Assembly (NCBI GenBank): GCA_964503045.1
Contig: CAZCZI010000002.1
Location: forward strand, 1-64,000
Source of the DNA: CAYZJR01 sp964503045
Lineage (GTDB): Bacteria; Cyanobacteriota; Vampirovibrionia; Obscuribacterales; Obscuribacteraceae
Direction: 5' to 3'
DNA: 64,000 bases
In this document: positions 1 through 8,879 of the stretch, piece after piece
Layout: every line of letters starts with the position of its first letter
Numbering within the stretch: position 1 is the stretch's first letter
Translations under genes and position numbers: made by a program
Notes under the pieces: generated by a model
Told to the model about the DNA's origin: nothing
The model's database searches: none
Seen by the model: the letters and a program-made list of their open reading frames with translations, nothing else

Positions 1-2750
1 CCGGCGCCGGCACGCAATGTGGCAAGCGCTTGATCTTGAGACATGGCAGGTCGATATGGGCGATCGCAAAGCATTGCGTGATAGCTGTCTACAATCGAGA
101 CTATGCGCGCAGGCAATGGAATCTCCTCGCCTTTGAGTCCTCGAGGATAGCCGGTGCCGTCCCAGCGTTCATGATGGTTCTCCAAAATTTCGCAAATGTC
201 TCGCAAGGCTCTAATCGGTCTGAGCAAGTTTGCGCCGAGCACTGGGTGCTGATTGATTAGGGCCCGCTCTTCCTCTGTATACGGTCCGACCTTATTCAGC
301 AAATCGGACGGCAACGACAAAGTGCCAACGTCGTGCAGGAGTCCGGCGACTCGTATCTGTTCTACCTGCTGTTGCGACAAACCCATGACTTTCGCCAGGA
401 GTTCTGACAAACGTGCAGTTTCCAAATGGTGGTCTTTGTTGTATTCCGACTTCGAATACAACGCGGAGGCAAGGGCTTTTACCATCTCGACGACTTCAGG
501 CACCAGCTCTTCTTTTTCTTCGACTTCTTTAGAAACCGTCGGCAAATGATATTGCTGCTGTACCGAGTTGGGATCTTGAACCATTTGCGTGGGATCAGCA
601 GATTGCTGAGCCTGTGCTGCATGTTCTTGTTCGCGCGCAACTTCCTCGAACATCAGGTCGCTTGCGGTATGCACCTGGTTTCTTCCCAGTCGCTTCGAGA
701 GGTAGAGTGCTTTGTCTGCGAGATCAAGAAGCTGCTGTTGATTGGATGCGTCTTCAGGAAATGACGCCACGCCGATGCTGGCGGTTACTGTTATTTCCAG
801 GCTCTCATGGAAGATTACTTCTTGTGACAGAGTTCGTCTAATACGTTCTGCCACCACGACCGCGCCTTCTTGATTTACTTCGGGTAAGACAAGAAGAAAC
901 TCTTCGCCACCATACCTGACAGGAATGTCCACGTCGCGGCAGTCGCCTCGAATCAGCTTGGCCACTGACTTGAGCACGCTGTCACCGGCGGGGTGCCCGT
1001 AGTTGTCGTTGATCGACTTGAAGTGATCGACGTCCAACATCACGACCGCGATGTTGCGCTGATAACGTTCTGCCAGTCGCAGTTGTTCTGCAAGCTTTTC
1101 TTGACCGGTGCGGTGGTTGAACAAACCGGTGAGACCATCAGTGGTGGCTTGCCGTTGAACGCGTGCATAGAGTCTTGCGTTGGTGACTCCCGATGCAACC
1201 TGGTCTGCAACGGACTTCATGAACGTTTCGTTGTCTCGTGTCCAATTAGCCTGAGTCTCGCACTTGTAGCCGACGAGAAGACCAAGGAGTTTTTGCTCGT
1301 AGTGAATTGGAATGTAGAACAGCGATATTATGTTGTAGCCCGCAAGAACATCGTATCTGAATGGCTCCAACCGTTTGTCGTTGGCTACATCATTGATGGT
1401 AAGCACCTGTTCTGGCTGGAAATAGGTCTGGAAGATTTCCAGAGTCTTCAAATCTTTGCCGTAAGGAATTACTCGATAATCTTCATCGGTGGCGTATTCG
1501 CAGCGTATCGAATCTTCAGGCTCGGTCTCGGAAGGCAACACGACAAAAGCGCAATCCAATCGAAACCACCCGGAGAGCATCTCCAGCATTTCGTTGAGGT
1601 TCTGGCTGATGTTGAACGATTGTCTTATTGTGCTCGAGATTCTGTGCAGAAGCTGCTCTTGATTGCGCAGGAGATCAGATTCCCACTTCAACTGTTTGAG
1701 CTGCGCATAGCTTTCCAGCTGCGTCTTCTTGTCCTGCTTGAGCTGTTCGCTGGCAGATTCGAGTCTTTGTGCGTAGTCTTCCAGAAGTTCGAGTTGAACT
1801 GCCAGTTCGCGCTCGGCTTTGCGGTGCTTCAGTGAAGATCTGACTCTCGCCAGCAACTCGGAGTCGAAACAAGTGTCTGACAGACAATCATCGGCGCCCA
1901 CGTTGAGTGCTTCGACACGGGCATTTGGGTTGTTTTCGCCTGTAAGCAAAATTACGGGAATGTGCTTCCACTCAGGGGAGTCTTTTATGACTTTGCACAG
2001 ACCGAATCCTGATGTTCCTTCCATAGCGCTGTCGACGATGACGAGATCGACACGAGAGTCTCTCATTATCTCGATTGCACGCTCGCCACTGTCGCTTTCC
2101 AAAACGTTGTAGTTTTGTCCAAGAATGCGCGAAAAGCGGCGTCTTATCGGTCGGTTTGAGTGCACGATCAAAACATTGTCGTCGATGCGTTCGACTTCGG
2201 CGGCGGCCGGTTCAGAACCCTGTGCCTCCACAAATAGTGGCGCGCGTGATGCAAGATGTTCGCCCATAAGTTTTAGTGTTGATAGATCCTGAGAGTCGAT
2301 TTCGCGAGACGTGTCAAATGAGATGACACGAATCAAGCCTTTGATTTGTCCCGTGCCCGACACCGGATTGTCGAAAACAGGCATGATGACGTAGGGATAC
2401 TCTTCCTTCTCGCCGTTATCAGTATTTGTTGCCTCTTTGGGAGAGACTTTTCCGATCCACGGTCGTTCGGTTTGCTTGACCTTTTGCGCAACCAGGGTGT
2501 TAGCCACCGTCAGTGGTTGTTTGTGCTCGTCAACCAAAGTGTCGACGAACTTCTTCACGTCCTCTTCGCTTGCGTCTTCCGCCGAGAATGATGCGATGTT
2601 GACTATTTCGTGACCCCTGGCGATGTCGATCAAACCAAAGTCAAATCCAAGCACCTGACAAATGTGTCGGCGCACGGCATCAACAAACTCACCTTTGTCT
2701 TGGAGTTTGCCTTCCGGATTATTTGGATTAGTTGTGTCTGGATTTGCCAC
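1..2750 (-). CDS. GAF-REC-GAF-GGDEF-HD-GYP signalling protein (C-terminus cut by window edge)
   Basis: Large cytoplasmic regulator of cyclic-di-GMP turnover, open to the left edge, about 916 residues visible. Reading from the GTG at 2750: a GAF-like domain (about 1-180), a response-regulator receiver domain (about 185-310, phospho-acceptor Asp in VIVDSAMEG near residue 237), a coiled coil, a second GAF domain (about 380-520), a GGDEF domain with active-type signature GGEEF (near 610), a linker and an HD-GYP domain (about 740 on) with HDVGT and HHERWDGTGYP. Known for the families: GGDEF makes and HD-GYP breaks c-di-GMP. HD-GYP usually reads HDIGK; here Lys is Thr. An in-frame TAA lies just upstream of the GTG, so the start cannot be earlier. 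No transmembrane segment. What the two GAF domains sense is unknown. Confidence 0.9.
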   Translation of the reverse strand, partial: MANPDTTNPNNPEGKLQDKGEFVDAVRRHICQVLGFDFGLIDIARGHEIVNIASFSAEDASEEDVKKFVDTLVDEHKQPLTVANTLVAQKVKQTERPWIGKVSPKEATNTDNGEKEEYPYVIMPVFDNPVSGTGQIKGLIRVISFDTSREIDSQDLSTLKLMGEHLASRAPLFVEAQGSEPAAAEVERIDDNVLIVHSNRPIRRRFSRILGQNYNVLESDSGERAIEIMRDSRVDLVIVDSAMEGTSGFGLCKVIKDSPEWKHIPVILLTGENNPNARVEALNVGADDCLSDTCFDSELLARVRSSLKHRKAERELAVQLELLEDYAQRLESASEQLKQDKKTQLESYAQLKQLKWESDLLRNQEQLLHRISSTIRQSFNISQNLNEMLEMLSGWFRLDCAFVVLPSETEPEDSIRCEYATDEDYRVIPYGKDLKTLEIFQTYFQPEQVLTINDVANDKRLEPFRYDVLAGYNIISLFYIPIHYEQKLLGLLVGYKCETQANWTRDNETFMKSVADQVASGVTNARLYARVQRQATTDGLTGLFNHRTGQEKLAEQLRLAERYQRNIAVVMLDVDHFKSINDNYGHPAGDSVLKSVAKLIRGDCRDVDIPVRYGGEEFLLVLPEVNQEGAVVVAERIRRTLSQEVIFHESLEITVTASIGVASFPEDASNQQQLLDLADKALYLSKRLGRNQVHTASDLMFEEVAREQEHAAQAQQSADPTQMVQDPNSVQQQYHLPTVSKEVEEKEELVPEVVEMVKALASALYSKSEYNKDHHLETARLSELLAKVMGLSQQQVEQIRVAGLLHDVGTLSLPSDLLNKVGPYTEEERALINQHPVLGANLLRPIRALRDICEILENHHERWDGTGYPRGLKGEEIPLPARIVSIVDSYHAMLCDRPYRPAMSQDQALATLRAGA

Positions 2751-2867
2751 GGTACTTTATCGTTCTACTTTTATCAGCCGCAATCGACTTTCAAACCTAC
2801 TATCAAAGACCAAGCACTCTACTATTTTTGAGTCTAACAGACGTATGGGCGGGTGGACAGGGACGAC

Positions 2868-4781
2868 CTACATAAAGAACTTTTGCCACCAACACTGAAA
2901 CATCAAAAGTGTCCACAGTTCTTTGCGTCTATCGGCATATCCGCGATCGTGCTCGTTGAGCATCTGTTGGATATATGCGAATTCGAAGAGGCTTTGTTTG
3001 GTAACAAAACTTTCGCAAAGATACTCATCGACCAACGGTCTGAATTCATTTTTCAACCATTGCCCGACGGGGATGCCGAAACCCTTCTTGGGGCGCTTGA
3101 TCGTCTTTTCTGGCAGATACGGCGCCACCGCCTTTTTGAGCAAATACTTAGTGGTCATGCCGCGAACCTTGTACGAGGACGGCAGCTTCAAGGCAAATTC
3201 GATGAGCGGAAATGCCAGAAATGGCAGCCGAACTTCCAGAGAAGCAGCCATAGAAGCCCGGTCGGACTTCACCAGCAGGTCATCGGCAAGGTATGACGTC
3301 ATGTCCACACGCATGATTGATTTGATGACATCCTTGTCGATGTCCTGTGAGAGCGGTAAGTTTGGATAGTCGAGCAATAGCTCTTCTTGATACCGCGCTG
3401 AGTCGCGGCTCACAGCCGGCGCGGCTTCTGGGCGAAGCAGCTTTGCTTGCTGTTCTAGTGGAATCGAACCCATCCATCGAAGATGCCGCCTGACAGGGGG
3501 CTCATCAGCAGCGGAAATGAAACGCTTTATTTTGTAATCGAAGCTCAAGTTTCTCAGTGAAACCGGCAAGCTGCGAATGGCGGGTGCCAGTACGTTTTCG
3601 CGCAGGGGGCGCGGAAATGCGTTCCACACTCGTGCCAGTCGGTGCGCCATATAAGTAGGATAGCCGCCGAAAAGCTCGTCCCCGCCTTCCCCTGCAAGCG
3701 CCACCGTCACTTCTTGTCGCGTCATCTTGGAGAGAAAATAGGTAGGAACAATCGAGGCGTCGGCCAGCGGCTCATCAAGGAAGTTCCAGAGTTCTTGCAT
3801 GGTCGCGAAAGCTAATTCTGGAAGGAACGTCACCAAATGATGGTCGGCGCCAATATGCCCTGCGACGGCTCTTGCATGCATTGACTCGTCGAAAGACGGA
3901 TCCGAAAAACCAATCGAAAATGTTTTGAGTGGTTTCTTCACGGCTTCAGATGCCAGTGCCAGAGCAGCTATCGACGATGAATCGATTCCCCCGGAGAGGA
4001 AAACTCCCAATGGAACATCTGATATAAGTCTCAATTCAATCGACTTCTTGAGCAGCCTGAGCAGCTCATCTGCGGCCTCTTGCTCGCCGGCTTCGACGGT
4101 TGCGTAATCAGGCTCCCAGTAATTGAAAGTGCGGGTCTCGCCGTTCTCCACCAGCATGTAATGCGCCGGAAGCAGCTTGTGAATGCCTTCAAACATCGAG
4201 TGCGGTGCCGGCACATACTCTAGGGCGAGATAGCGGTGAAGCGCTTCTAGATTGATGTTGCGGCGTGCATCAGGATGCTCGAGTATGCCTTTGATCTCAG
4301 AGCCGAAAATTAGCTTGCCGCCGAAAATGCCCCAATGCAGGGGTTTTTCACCCATGCGATCGCGGGCAAGCAACAATCGTTCCTTATTAATATCCCAAAG
4401 CGCAAAAGAGAACATCCCTTCCAGATACTTCAAACACTGGACTCCATGCTCTTCATAGAGGTGGACGATAACCTCTGTGTCGCTCTTTGTCGAGAAGGTG
4501 TGCCCGGCCTTGAGCAGCTGTTCGCGCAGCTCTTGGAAGTTGTAGATCTCGCCGTTGAACACCAACCAGACAGAGCCGTCTTCATTGGTGATTGGCTGTT
4601 GCCCCGTCGCCAGGTCGATGATTGAGAGCCTAGTCATGCCCAGTGCCACGGGACCGATGAACTTCATGCCCTGTTCATCAGGTCCTCGGTGAATAATCGA
4701 TTTGCACATTCTGGACAGGTGAGGCTCCGAACCGTCCAGTTCAGTGTTATTCAGATTTAAGTAGCCGACAATCCCGCACAC
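2868..4781 (-). CDS. asnB: asparagine synthase (glutamine-hydrolysing)
   Basis: Makes asparagine from aspartate, ATP and glutamine in the cytoplasm. The N-terminal half is a class II glutamine amidotransferase; the C-terminal half is the ATP-pyrophosphatase synthetase domain with the PP-loop SGGIDSSS and the GEGGDELFGGYP motif. I chose the GTG at 4781 rather than the ATG at 4799 because it places Cys at position 2 (M-C-GIVGYL), the amidotransferase nucleophile that is exposed after Met removal; the longer start would bury it behind seven residues. Length 637, normal for AsnB. It is divergent from the DNA glycosylase gene, with about 107 bp between starts holding both promoters. Confidence 0.95.
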   Translation of the reverse strand: MCGIVGYLNLNNTELDGSEPHLSRMCKSIIHRGPDEQGMKFIGPVALGMTRLSIIDLATGQQPITNEDGSVWLVFNGEIYNFQELREQLLKAGHTFSTKSDTEVIVHLYEEHGVQCLKYLEGMFSFALWDINKERLLLARDRMGEKPLHWGIFGGKLIFGSEIKGILEHPDARRNINLEALHRYLALEYVPAPHSMFEGIHKLLPAHYMLVENGETRTFNYWEPDYATVEAGEQEAADELLRLLKKSIELRLISDVPLGVFLSGGIDSSSIAALALASEAVKKPLKTFSIGFSDPSFDESMHARAVAGHIGADHHLVTFLPELAFATMQELWNFLDEPLADASIVPTYFLSKMTRQEVTVALAGEGGDELFGGYPTYMAHRLARVWNAFPRPLRENVLAPAIRSLPVSLRNLSFDYKIKRFISAADEPPVRRHLRWMGSIPLEQQAKLLRPEAAPAVSRDSARYQEELLLDYPNLPLSQDIDKDVIKSIMRVDMTSYLADDLLVKSDRASMAASLEVRLPFLAFPLIEFALKLPSSYKVRGMTTKYLLKKAVAPYLPEKTIKRPKKGFGIPVGQWLKNEFRPLVDEYLCESFVTKQSLFEFAYIQQMLNEHDRGYADRRKELWTLLMFQCWWQKFFM

Positions 4782-4888
4782 GGCGCTTTTGTTTCCCAAA
4801 GAAAGGGTTATTGTCCTGTATTATGCAGCATCCGGCATTAGACGTTGCTTTACGCGCCAAAAGGCGGGTTAGGGTTAGGATTATCGAT

Positions 4889-5566
4889 ATGGCCAAAAAA
4901 ATCCGCTCGACAAGCTCTCCGATTGTTAACCCTGTCTTCGACGAAGCATTCTTTGCAAGATCGACGCCCGCGGTCGCTCGTGAACTGCTGGGAACCTGGC
5001 TCTGCCGTCGATTACCCAGCGGCGAGGTCTTGCGTGGTCGCATTGTAGAGGTGGAAGCATATACAGAAGATGACCCGGCGTGCCACGCATACAAGGGGCT
5101 TACCGAGCGTTGCAAGGTGCTGTTCGGTCCGCCGGGTATGGCCTATGTCTATTTCATTTACGGAATGTATCATTGTCTAAATGTTGTCACTGAAAATGAT
5201 GGAGAAGCAGGGGCTGTCTTGATTCGTGCAGTTGATTCTGAAGGAACAAACGGGCCTGGACGGCTCTGCCGGCAGTGGCATATCGATCGTTCGTTTAATG
5301 GTGCAACTTTGCTTGATCCGGGCGCAGCGCTTTGGATGCAGCCGGGAGCCGAGGTGCATGACGATGATGTCGAGATTACTCCACGTGTGGGCATCACTCT
5401 TGCGGCAGACAGAATGTGGCGATATTTTTTGAAGGGAAACTCTTCTGTGTCGGTGAAGAAGTGGAGTGCATTCAAGAGGCAGAGACGAAAAGGTGTCGGC
5501 GTAGGCGAGCCCGCTTCTAAGCGGGGAATATCGCTAAAGTCGCCAAACCGAAATGGTCAAAAATGA
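4889..5566 (+). CDS. mpg: 3-methyladenine DNA glycosylase (AAG/MPG family)
   Basis: Base-excision repair enzyme that removes alkylated purines from DNA. Recognised by the family order: FFARSTPAVARELLGTWL near the N-terminus, the catalytic block RIVEVEAYTEDDPACHAYKG, then RCKVLFGPPGMAYVYFIYGMYHCLNVV and AVLIRAVD. Start chosen at the ATG (MAKKIRST) with AGGA eight bases upstream; an in-frame ATG at 4811 would add 26 residues absent from the family. About 225 residues, normal. The stop overlaps the next start by 4 bp (ATGA), so it is co-transcribed and probably translationally coupled with the VanZ-like gene; there is no obvious functional link. Confidence 0.93.
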   Translation: MAKKIRSTSSPIVNPVFDEAFFARSTPAVARELLGTWLCRRLPSGEVLRGRIVEVEAYTEDDPACHAYKGLTERCKVLFGPPGMAYVYFIYGMYHCLNVVTENDGEAGAVLIRAVDSEGTNGPGRLCRQWHIDRSFNGATLLDPGAALWMQPGAEVHDDDVEITPRVGITLAADRMWRYFLKGNSSVSVKKWSAFKRQRRKGVGVGEPASKRGISLKSPNRNGQK

Positions 5567-6006
5567 AAGAGTTTTTGAAACAGTTGTTGAACAAGAAATC
5601 TGTTGCATGGTCGGCAACTGTTGTTTGGATGATTGTCATTTTTTTGTTTTCAGCACAGTCGCACTCAGGAGCAATCACAGAGGCTTATCTTGGTGATGCA
5701 AATGTTCCGATTCGAAAACTGGCGCACATCACTGAGTTTTTCATTCTGTGTGTGTTGTTCAACTGGTCATTTATGTTGAGTATGAAGAAACCATCTCAAC
5801 AAGATTGGCACTGGCGGCTGGCGTTTGCCTCCACTGTTCTTTATGCAATAAGTGATGAGTGGCATCAGTCGTACGTGCCCGGAAGAAGTGCCGGAGTCAA
5901 CGATGTTATGGTCGACTTGATCGGTGTCTTTTTGGCATTGATAGTGTTTTTTGTTTGGCGAAAAACATCTGCTGCAGTAGCATGCAGTCGAAAAGTCTCT
6001 GAATGA
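5563..6006 (+). CDS. VanZ-like membrane protein
   Basis: Small integral membrane protein of 147 residues with about four hydrophobic segments. The VanZ-family signature is visible: IFLFSAQSHS after the first segment, RKLAHITEFFILCVLF, and SDEWHQSYVPGRSAGVNDVMVDLIG before the last segment. VanZ of enterococci gives low-level teicoplanin resistance, but most family members have no known function, so no resistance role is inferred. The start overlaps the glycosylase stop by 4 bp. Confidence 0.88.
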   Translation: MKEFLKQLLNKKSVAWSATVVWMIVIFLFSAQSHSGAITEAYLGDANVPIRKLAHITEFFILCVLFNWSFMLSMKKPSQQDWHWRLAFASTVLYAISDEWHQSYVPGRSAGVNDVMVDLIGVFLALIVFFVWRKTSAAVACSRKVSE

Positions 6007-6350
6007 GAAGACCAATTGAGCGCTCAATTCATCTTGCTAAATCGAGGGACTACGTTTCATTGAAACGAAGAATCCCCCGACCGTGCTCAGATTCCCAAAA
6101 CCCAACGCCTGCTGGTATTTCAAGAATTACATCGAAAGTTTGGCAGGTTCACAGGAATCGAAAGTCTCGCACTGGCACAGGCTCTGTTTGTGGTTCTTGC
6201 CGATATCGGTACAACCGCATACATTAATGAATACCCTCAAAGCCGAGCCTGGAGCCTGAAATGATCGCCGATCAGACACGAAATACTCGCTCAACTTGCG
6301 CATTTGAACCCTCCTCGATCTTTACTTGAGCGAGTCAGGAGGGAAAAAAA
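6007..6350. other. intergenic region with a degenerate reading frame and a palindrome
   Basis: About 340 bp between the VanZ-like gene and the transposase-like gene. A frame open from 6064 to 6261 on the + strand (65 codons, no ATG, GTG or TTG start) could be a decayed fragment. Near 6184-6222 it carries the recurrent palindromic element described separately. The last 40 bases hold a strong ribosome binding site (AGGAGGG, 8 bases before 6351). No RNA gene recognised. Confidence 0.5.
6184..6222 (+). repeat. palindromic intergenic element, copy 1 (left of transposase-like gene)
   Basis: Core CCGATATCGG at 6200-6209 extends as CCGATATCGGTACAACC. About 25-30 of the surrounding bases match the element at 7590-7636 read on the opposite strand, so the gene between them is bracketed by imperfect inverted repeats about 1.4 kb apart. 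Confidence 0.6.
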
Positions 6351-7412
6351 ATGTCAATTGTCAATGGAGAAAAAATCCCACGCGGGTTGACTGTTCCGCA
6401 GTGGGTATTTGATCAAGCGAAAAGAGATTTTCACAAGGAAATAAGCACCGACGTGGAAGCTATTGAATGGTTGCTTAAGAAGGGATATGGCAACGATCCG
6501 CGTTGTTTCTATTGCAGCGGAACAGACATGGATGTTAGGGAAGCTGGACAGAGGTCAGTGAAATGTAAGGCGTGCAGGAAGGAAACATCTCTCTTTGCCA
6601 ACACGATGTTTGCCAACATGAAAAAACCAATTGCATATGTTGGAGTGTTTTGGCTGCGAGAGCGGAATATAGGAGCAAGCGCAAACAGGTATAAAGATTT
6701 TGCGAATGTTGTGCAATCTACGGCTGACGATATTTACAAGAAGTTGGCTTTCGTCCTGATGCACTGTATGAACGCAGCAGAACCAACTTTCGTGGATACT
6801 AAGGAGTTCATCTCTCTTTATACAAGAAGGAGTTCGCAAACAAACAAGGAGGCACATCCGAGTTCTGAACAAACAGACCTAGATGAAGAGGAGAGAGAAA
6901 AAGAGGAGAGAGAAAAGGACGAGAGTGAAACGCAAAAAAATGAATCCGCTCAGAAGAGTGTCGATGATCTGCCGCCTGGATCTGAAGGCTGGAGTGAGGA
7001 AATGAAGAAGGTGTACAAGACGCTTTCGCACGTTCCGCTTCACACTGATTCAATAATCGAACGTGCAAAGCTACCAATTGGCACAACCTTTGGATCCTTG
7101 ACCATGCTTTTGCTATCGAAGCAAATCGTCGACGTTGGTGGCGACAGGTACATAGCCGTGCAACGTGCCCAGCCTTTGTCCGACCATGAACGCAATACAA
7201 TTGATCAGTTCGATTCTTATGCCGGACATGTCTACGAGGGAATAAGCAGAAAGAATGTTCAATTGTATCTCGCCGACTTCTGGGCGTTTGTTTGTAGGTC
7301 GATATGGACAGCCGAAAACTTAGTGAAGGCTTGCTTCAGCTTCAGACACATTGACTATCGCGAGATTCGAAGGTACGTTTCGCCTAAGATCGTGCAGATG
7401 CTTCCTGCGTAG
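6351..7412 (+). CDS. IS1595-like zinc ribbon plus DprA-like winged helix; transposase-derived protein without catalytic core
   Basis: Unrecognised 353-residue protein with a mosaic layout. Residues 50-80 form a four-Cys zinc ribbon (C52, C55, C72, C75) followed by SLFANTMFANMKKPIAYV, the pattern of the N-terminal zinc ribbon of IS1595/ISXO2 transposases (known: followed there by a DDE-type nuclease). Here the nuclease is missing. Instead there is a charged linker (about 165-205, Glu/Lys rich), then residues about 218-270 (VYKTLSHVPLHTDSIIERAK ... GDRYIAV) that resemble the C-terminal winged helix of DprA, and a tail with EGISRKNVQLYLADFWAFV and IDYREIRRYVSP. Strong ribosome site AGGAGGG. Inference: a domesticated DNA-binding protein rather than an active transposase. 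Inverted palindromic elements lie on both sides. Confidence 0.6.
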   Translation: MSIVNGEKIPRGLTVPQWVFDQAKRDFHKEISTDVEAIEWLLKKGYGNDPRCFYCSGTDMDVREAGQRSVKCKACRKETSLFANTMFANMKKPIAYVGVFWLRERNIGASANRYKDFANVVQSTADDIYKKLAFVLMHCMNAAEPTFVDTKEFISLYTRRSSQTNKEAHPSSEQTDLDEEEREKEEREKDESETQKNESAQKSVDDLPPGSEGWSEEMKKVYKTLSHVPLHTDSIIERAKLPIGTTFGSLTMLLLSKQIVDVGGDRYIAVQRAQPLSDHERNTIDQFDSYAGHVYEGISRKNVQLYLADFWAFVCRSIWTAENLVKACFSFRHIDYREIRRYVSPKIVQMLPA

Positions 7413-7697
7413 TCCTGCATAGCAAATTTTCATATCATCAAACGGCGTGCGCTGTACCAGCGGACGTCCAGTAGGGTTGTTCAGAATTTGAGTTCGACGT
7501 GTCCGACCGACTCATGAATGCGGTGAATTGGCGCTTTTGTCTGATTTGCGAGGAGTGGATCAAATTTGAAAATCGAGGCGTATCAATACTTATATCTGGT
7601 TGTACCGATATCGGTAATAACCACGAACAACACCATGCCGCGGGCTCGCAATTCTCGAATTTCTGCTCACGTGAACTATCTAGTTTTTTAGCGCCGA
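7413..7697. other. intergenic region between convergent genes
   Basis: No gene supported. It contains the inverted copy of the palindromic element at 7590-7636. The two flanking genes end toward each other, so the palindrome could form a hairpin in either transcript, but there is no T-run after it. Confidence 0.5.
7590..7636 (-). repeat. palindromic intergenic element, copy 2 (right of transposase-like gene)
   Basis: Perfect 14-bp palindrome TACCGATATCGGTA at 7603-7616, extended to an imperfect inverted repeat GGTTGTACC...GGTAATAACC (7598-7622). Read on the minus strand it matches the left copy (GTGGTTNTTNCCGATATCGG, then TACAACC) and the element near 13148. Confidence 0.7.
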
Positions 7698-8795
7698 CTA
7701 ACCGGGGCTTGAACTCAAGTCTTTTTGCTCGAGTACTTTGAGCAGTCCATCTCGTTCTTGGGTGACTTTGACTTTGAGATGCACTGGAGTTTTGCTCTTC
7801 GTGTCTGCACTGACGAGGTCTGCGAAAATGTCGACGCTGTTGGTTTTCGTGTCAACCTTCTCTTGTGTGACACGAGTGATCATCAGGGTTTGACCCTGCG
7901 GCAGCGCTTTGAGTTTTCTCAAAGAAATTGGAAAGTTTGTTTCGTCCCAATATTTTTCCATCAACTCTGGTGCCATGGCCGCCATCGCCTGCACTTGCGA
8001 AACGCGGTATGACGCAGGATTGAAATCAAGCATGTTGGCGACAAAGGTGCGCACGAATTTGTCGACTTCGAGCGTATCCAACTGTTGTGGAGCTTTCGCT
8101 GTCGCGGCTGCCTGTCCTGCCTGCGGTCCGGAGTCAATAAGTCCCTTGATGCCGAGGAATAGGGCTGCCAAAGAGCCCAAGGTCAGTACGGTTACGAGTG
8201 CGATGATTTTGTGACGATGCGTGAACTTTATCTCTTTCGATTTCGCGACTGCACGTGCGACTCTCGACGGACGGCCTTGCAGGCGTGCATGTGGCCTGTG
8301 ATGATCGGCTTCAGAACTCTGATGGCGAGAGTCCGCAGATTTAGAATCGGAATTTTGATAGTTGGGAGACTGCGGTGTTACTTGCGGCTGGGCAGGATAG
8401 TTGCCTGATTGCCTGCTTTTGTGAGTCTTGTATTCATCTATGTCTTTGTCGAGTGTTTCCAACCATTCAGAAACTGCAGGAGATGCAGCTGCAACTGCAG
8501 CCATTTTTTGCGATGTTGGAATTGGTGCCGCAAGAATTACGGAGAGTTGAACGGATTCTTCGGCAGTCAAAATGATTTGGCTCACCGGTGGTGTGCCGAG
8601 GCGGCGCTTCACTGAAAGTGACAGACGATCGTCGATTCGTCTAATGACGACAAGAAAACCCGATTGGGTGTCGACTACTCTTTCGGTAGTTTCGGGAGAA
8701 TCCCACACCAAGTCGGGCGTATCAAAAATGTCTCCGTCTTCGTCTCCGGCAAACGGAGAGGAAGTTGGTGATACATAGTCGTCTGAGTAGGTCAC
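7698..8795 (-). CDS. single-pass membrane protein, cytoplasmic N-terminus and NTF2-like C-terminal domain
   Basis: Not recognised as a named family; 365 residues. The N-terminal 190 residues are hydrophilic, with an acidic start and a Pro/Gln/Ser-rich stretch ending in basic residues. One membrane helix follows (HKIIALVTVLTLGSLAALFL, about 195-215), then a folded C-terminal part (about 240-365). That architecture and the pattern FVANMLDFNPASYRVSQVQ recall VirB8/TraE-type NTF2-like periplasmic domains, but this is a weak structural guess. Start is GTG with AAGGAG eight bases upstream. It lies downstream of the sigma factor gene on the same strand, separated by a hairpin. Confidence 0.65.
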   Translation of the reverse strand: MTYSDDYVSPTSSPFAGDEDGDIFDTPDLVWDSPETTERVVDTQSGFLVVIRRIDDRLSLSVKRRLGTPPVSQIILTAEESVQLSVILAAPIPTSQKMAAVAAASPAVSEWLETLDKDIDEYKTHKSRQSGNYPAQPQVTPQSPNYQNSDSKSADSRHQSSEADHHRPHARLQGRPSRVARAVAKSKEIKFTHRHKIIALVTVLTLGSLAALFLGIKGLIDSGPQAGQAAATAKAPQQLDTLEVDKFVRTFVANMLDFNPASYRVSQVQAMAAMAPELMEKYWDETNFPISLRKLKALPQGQTLMITRVTQEKVDTKTNSVDIFADLVSADTKSKTPVHLKVKVTQERDGLLKVLEQKDLSSSPG

Positions 8796-8826
8796 ATCGA
8801 ACGCTCCTTGTACAGGGTGAGAACAG

Positions 8827-8869
8827 AAGAACCCGAGCCCTCCACAAACTTGGGAGAACCCGGGTTCTT
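8827..8869 (-). terminator. hairpin after the sigma factor gene
   Basis: Arms AAGAACCCG (8827-8835) and CGGGTTCTT (8861-8869) pair perfectly, with extra inner pairing of CCC and GGG. It lies 11 bases after the sigma factor stop and just before the next gene on the same strand. The following bases are T-rich but not a clean T-run, so termination may be partial. Confidence 0.5.
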
Positions 8870-8879
8870 TGAGATCGTT

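Noticed and set aside
6003..6227. Short + strand frame after the VanZ-like gene
   Set aside because: Low-complexity basic translation with no ribosome site, overlapping the palindromic element.
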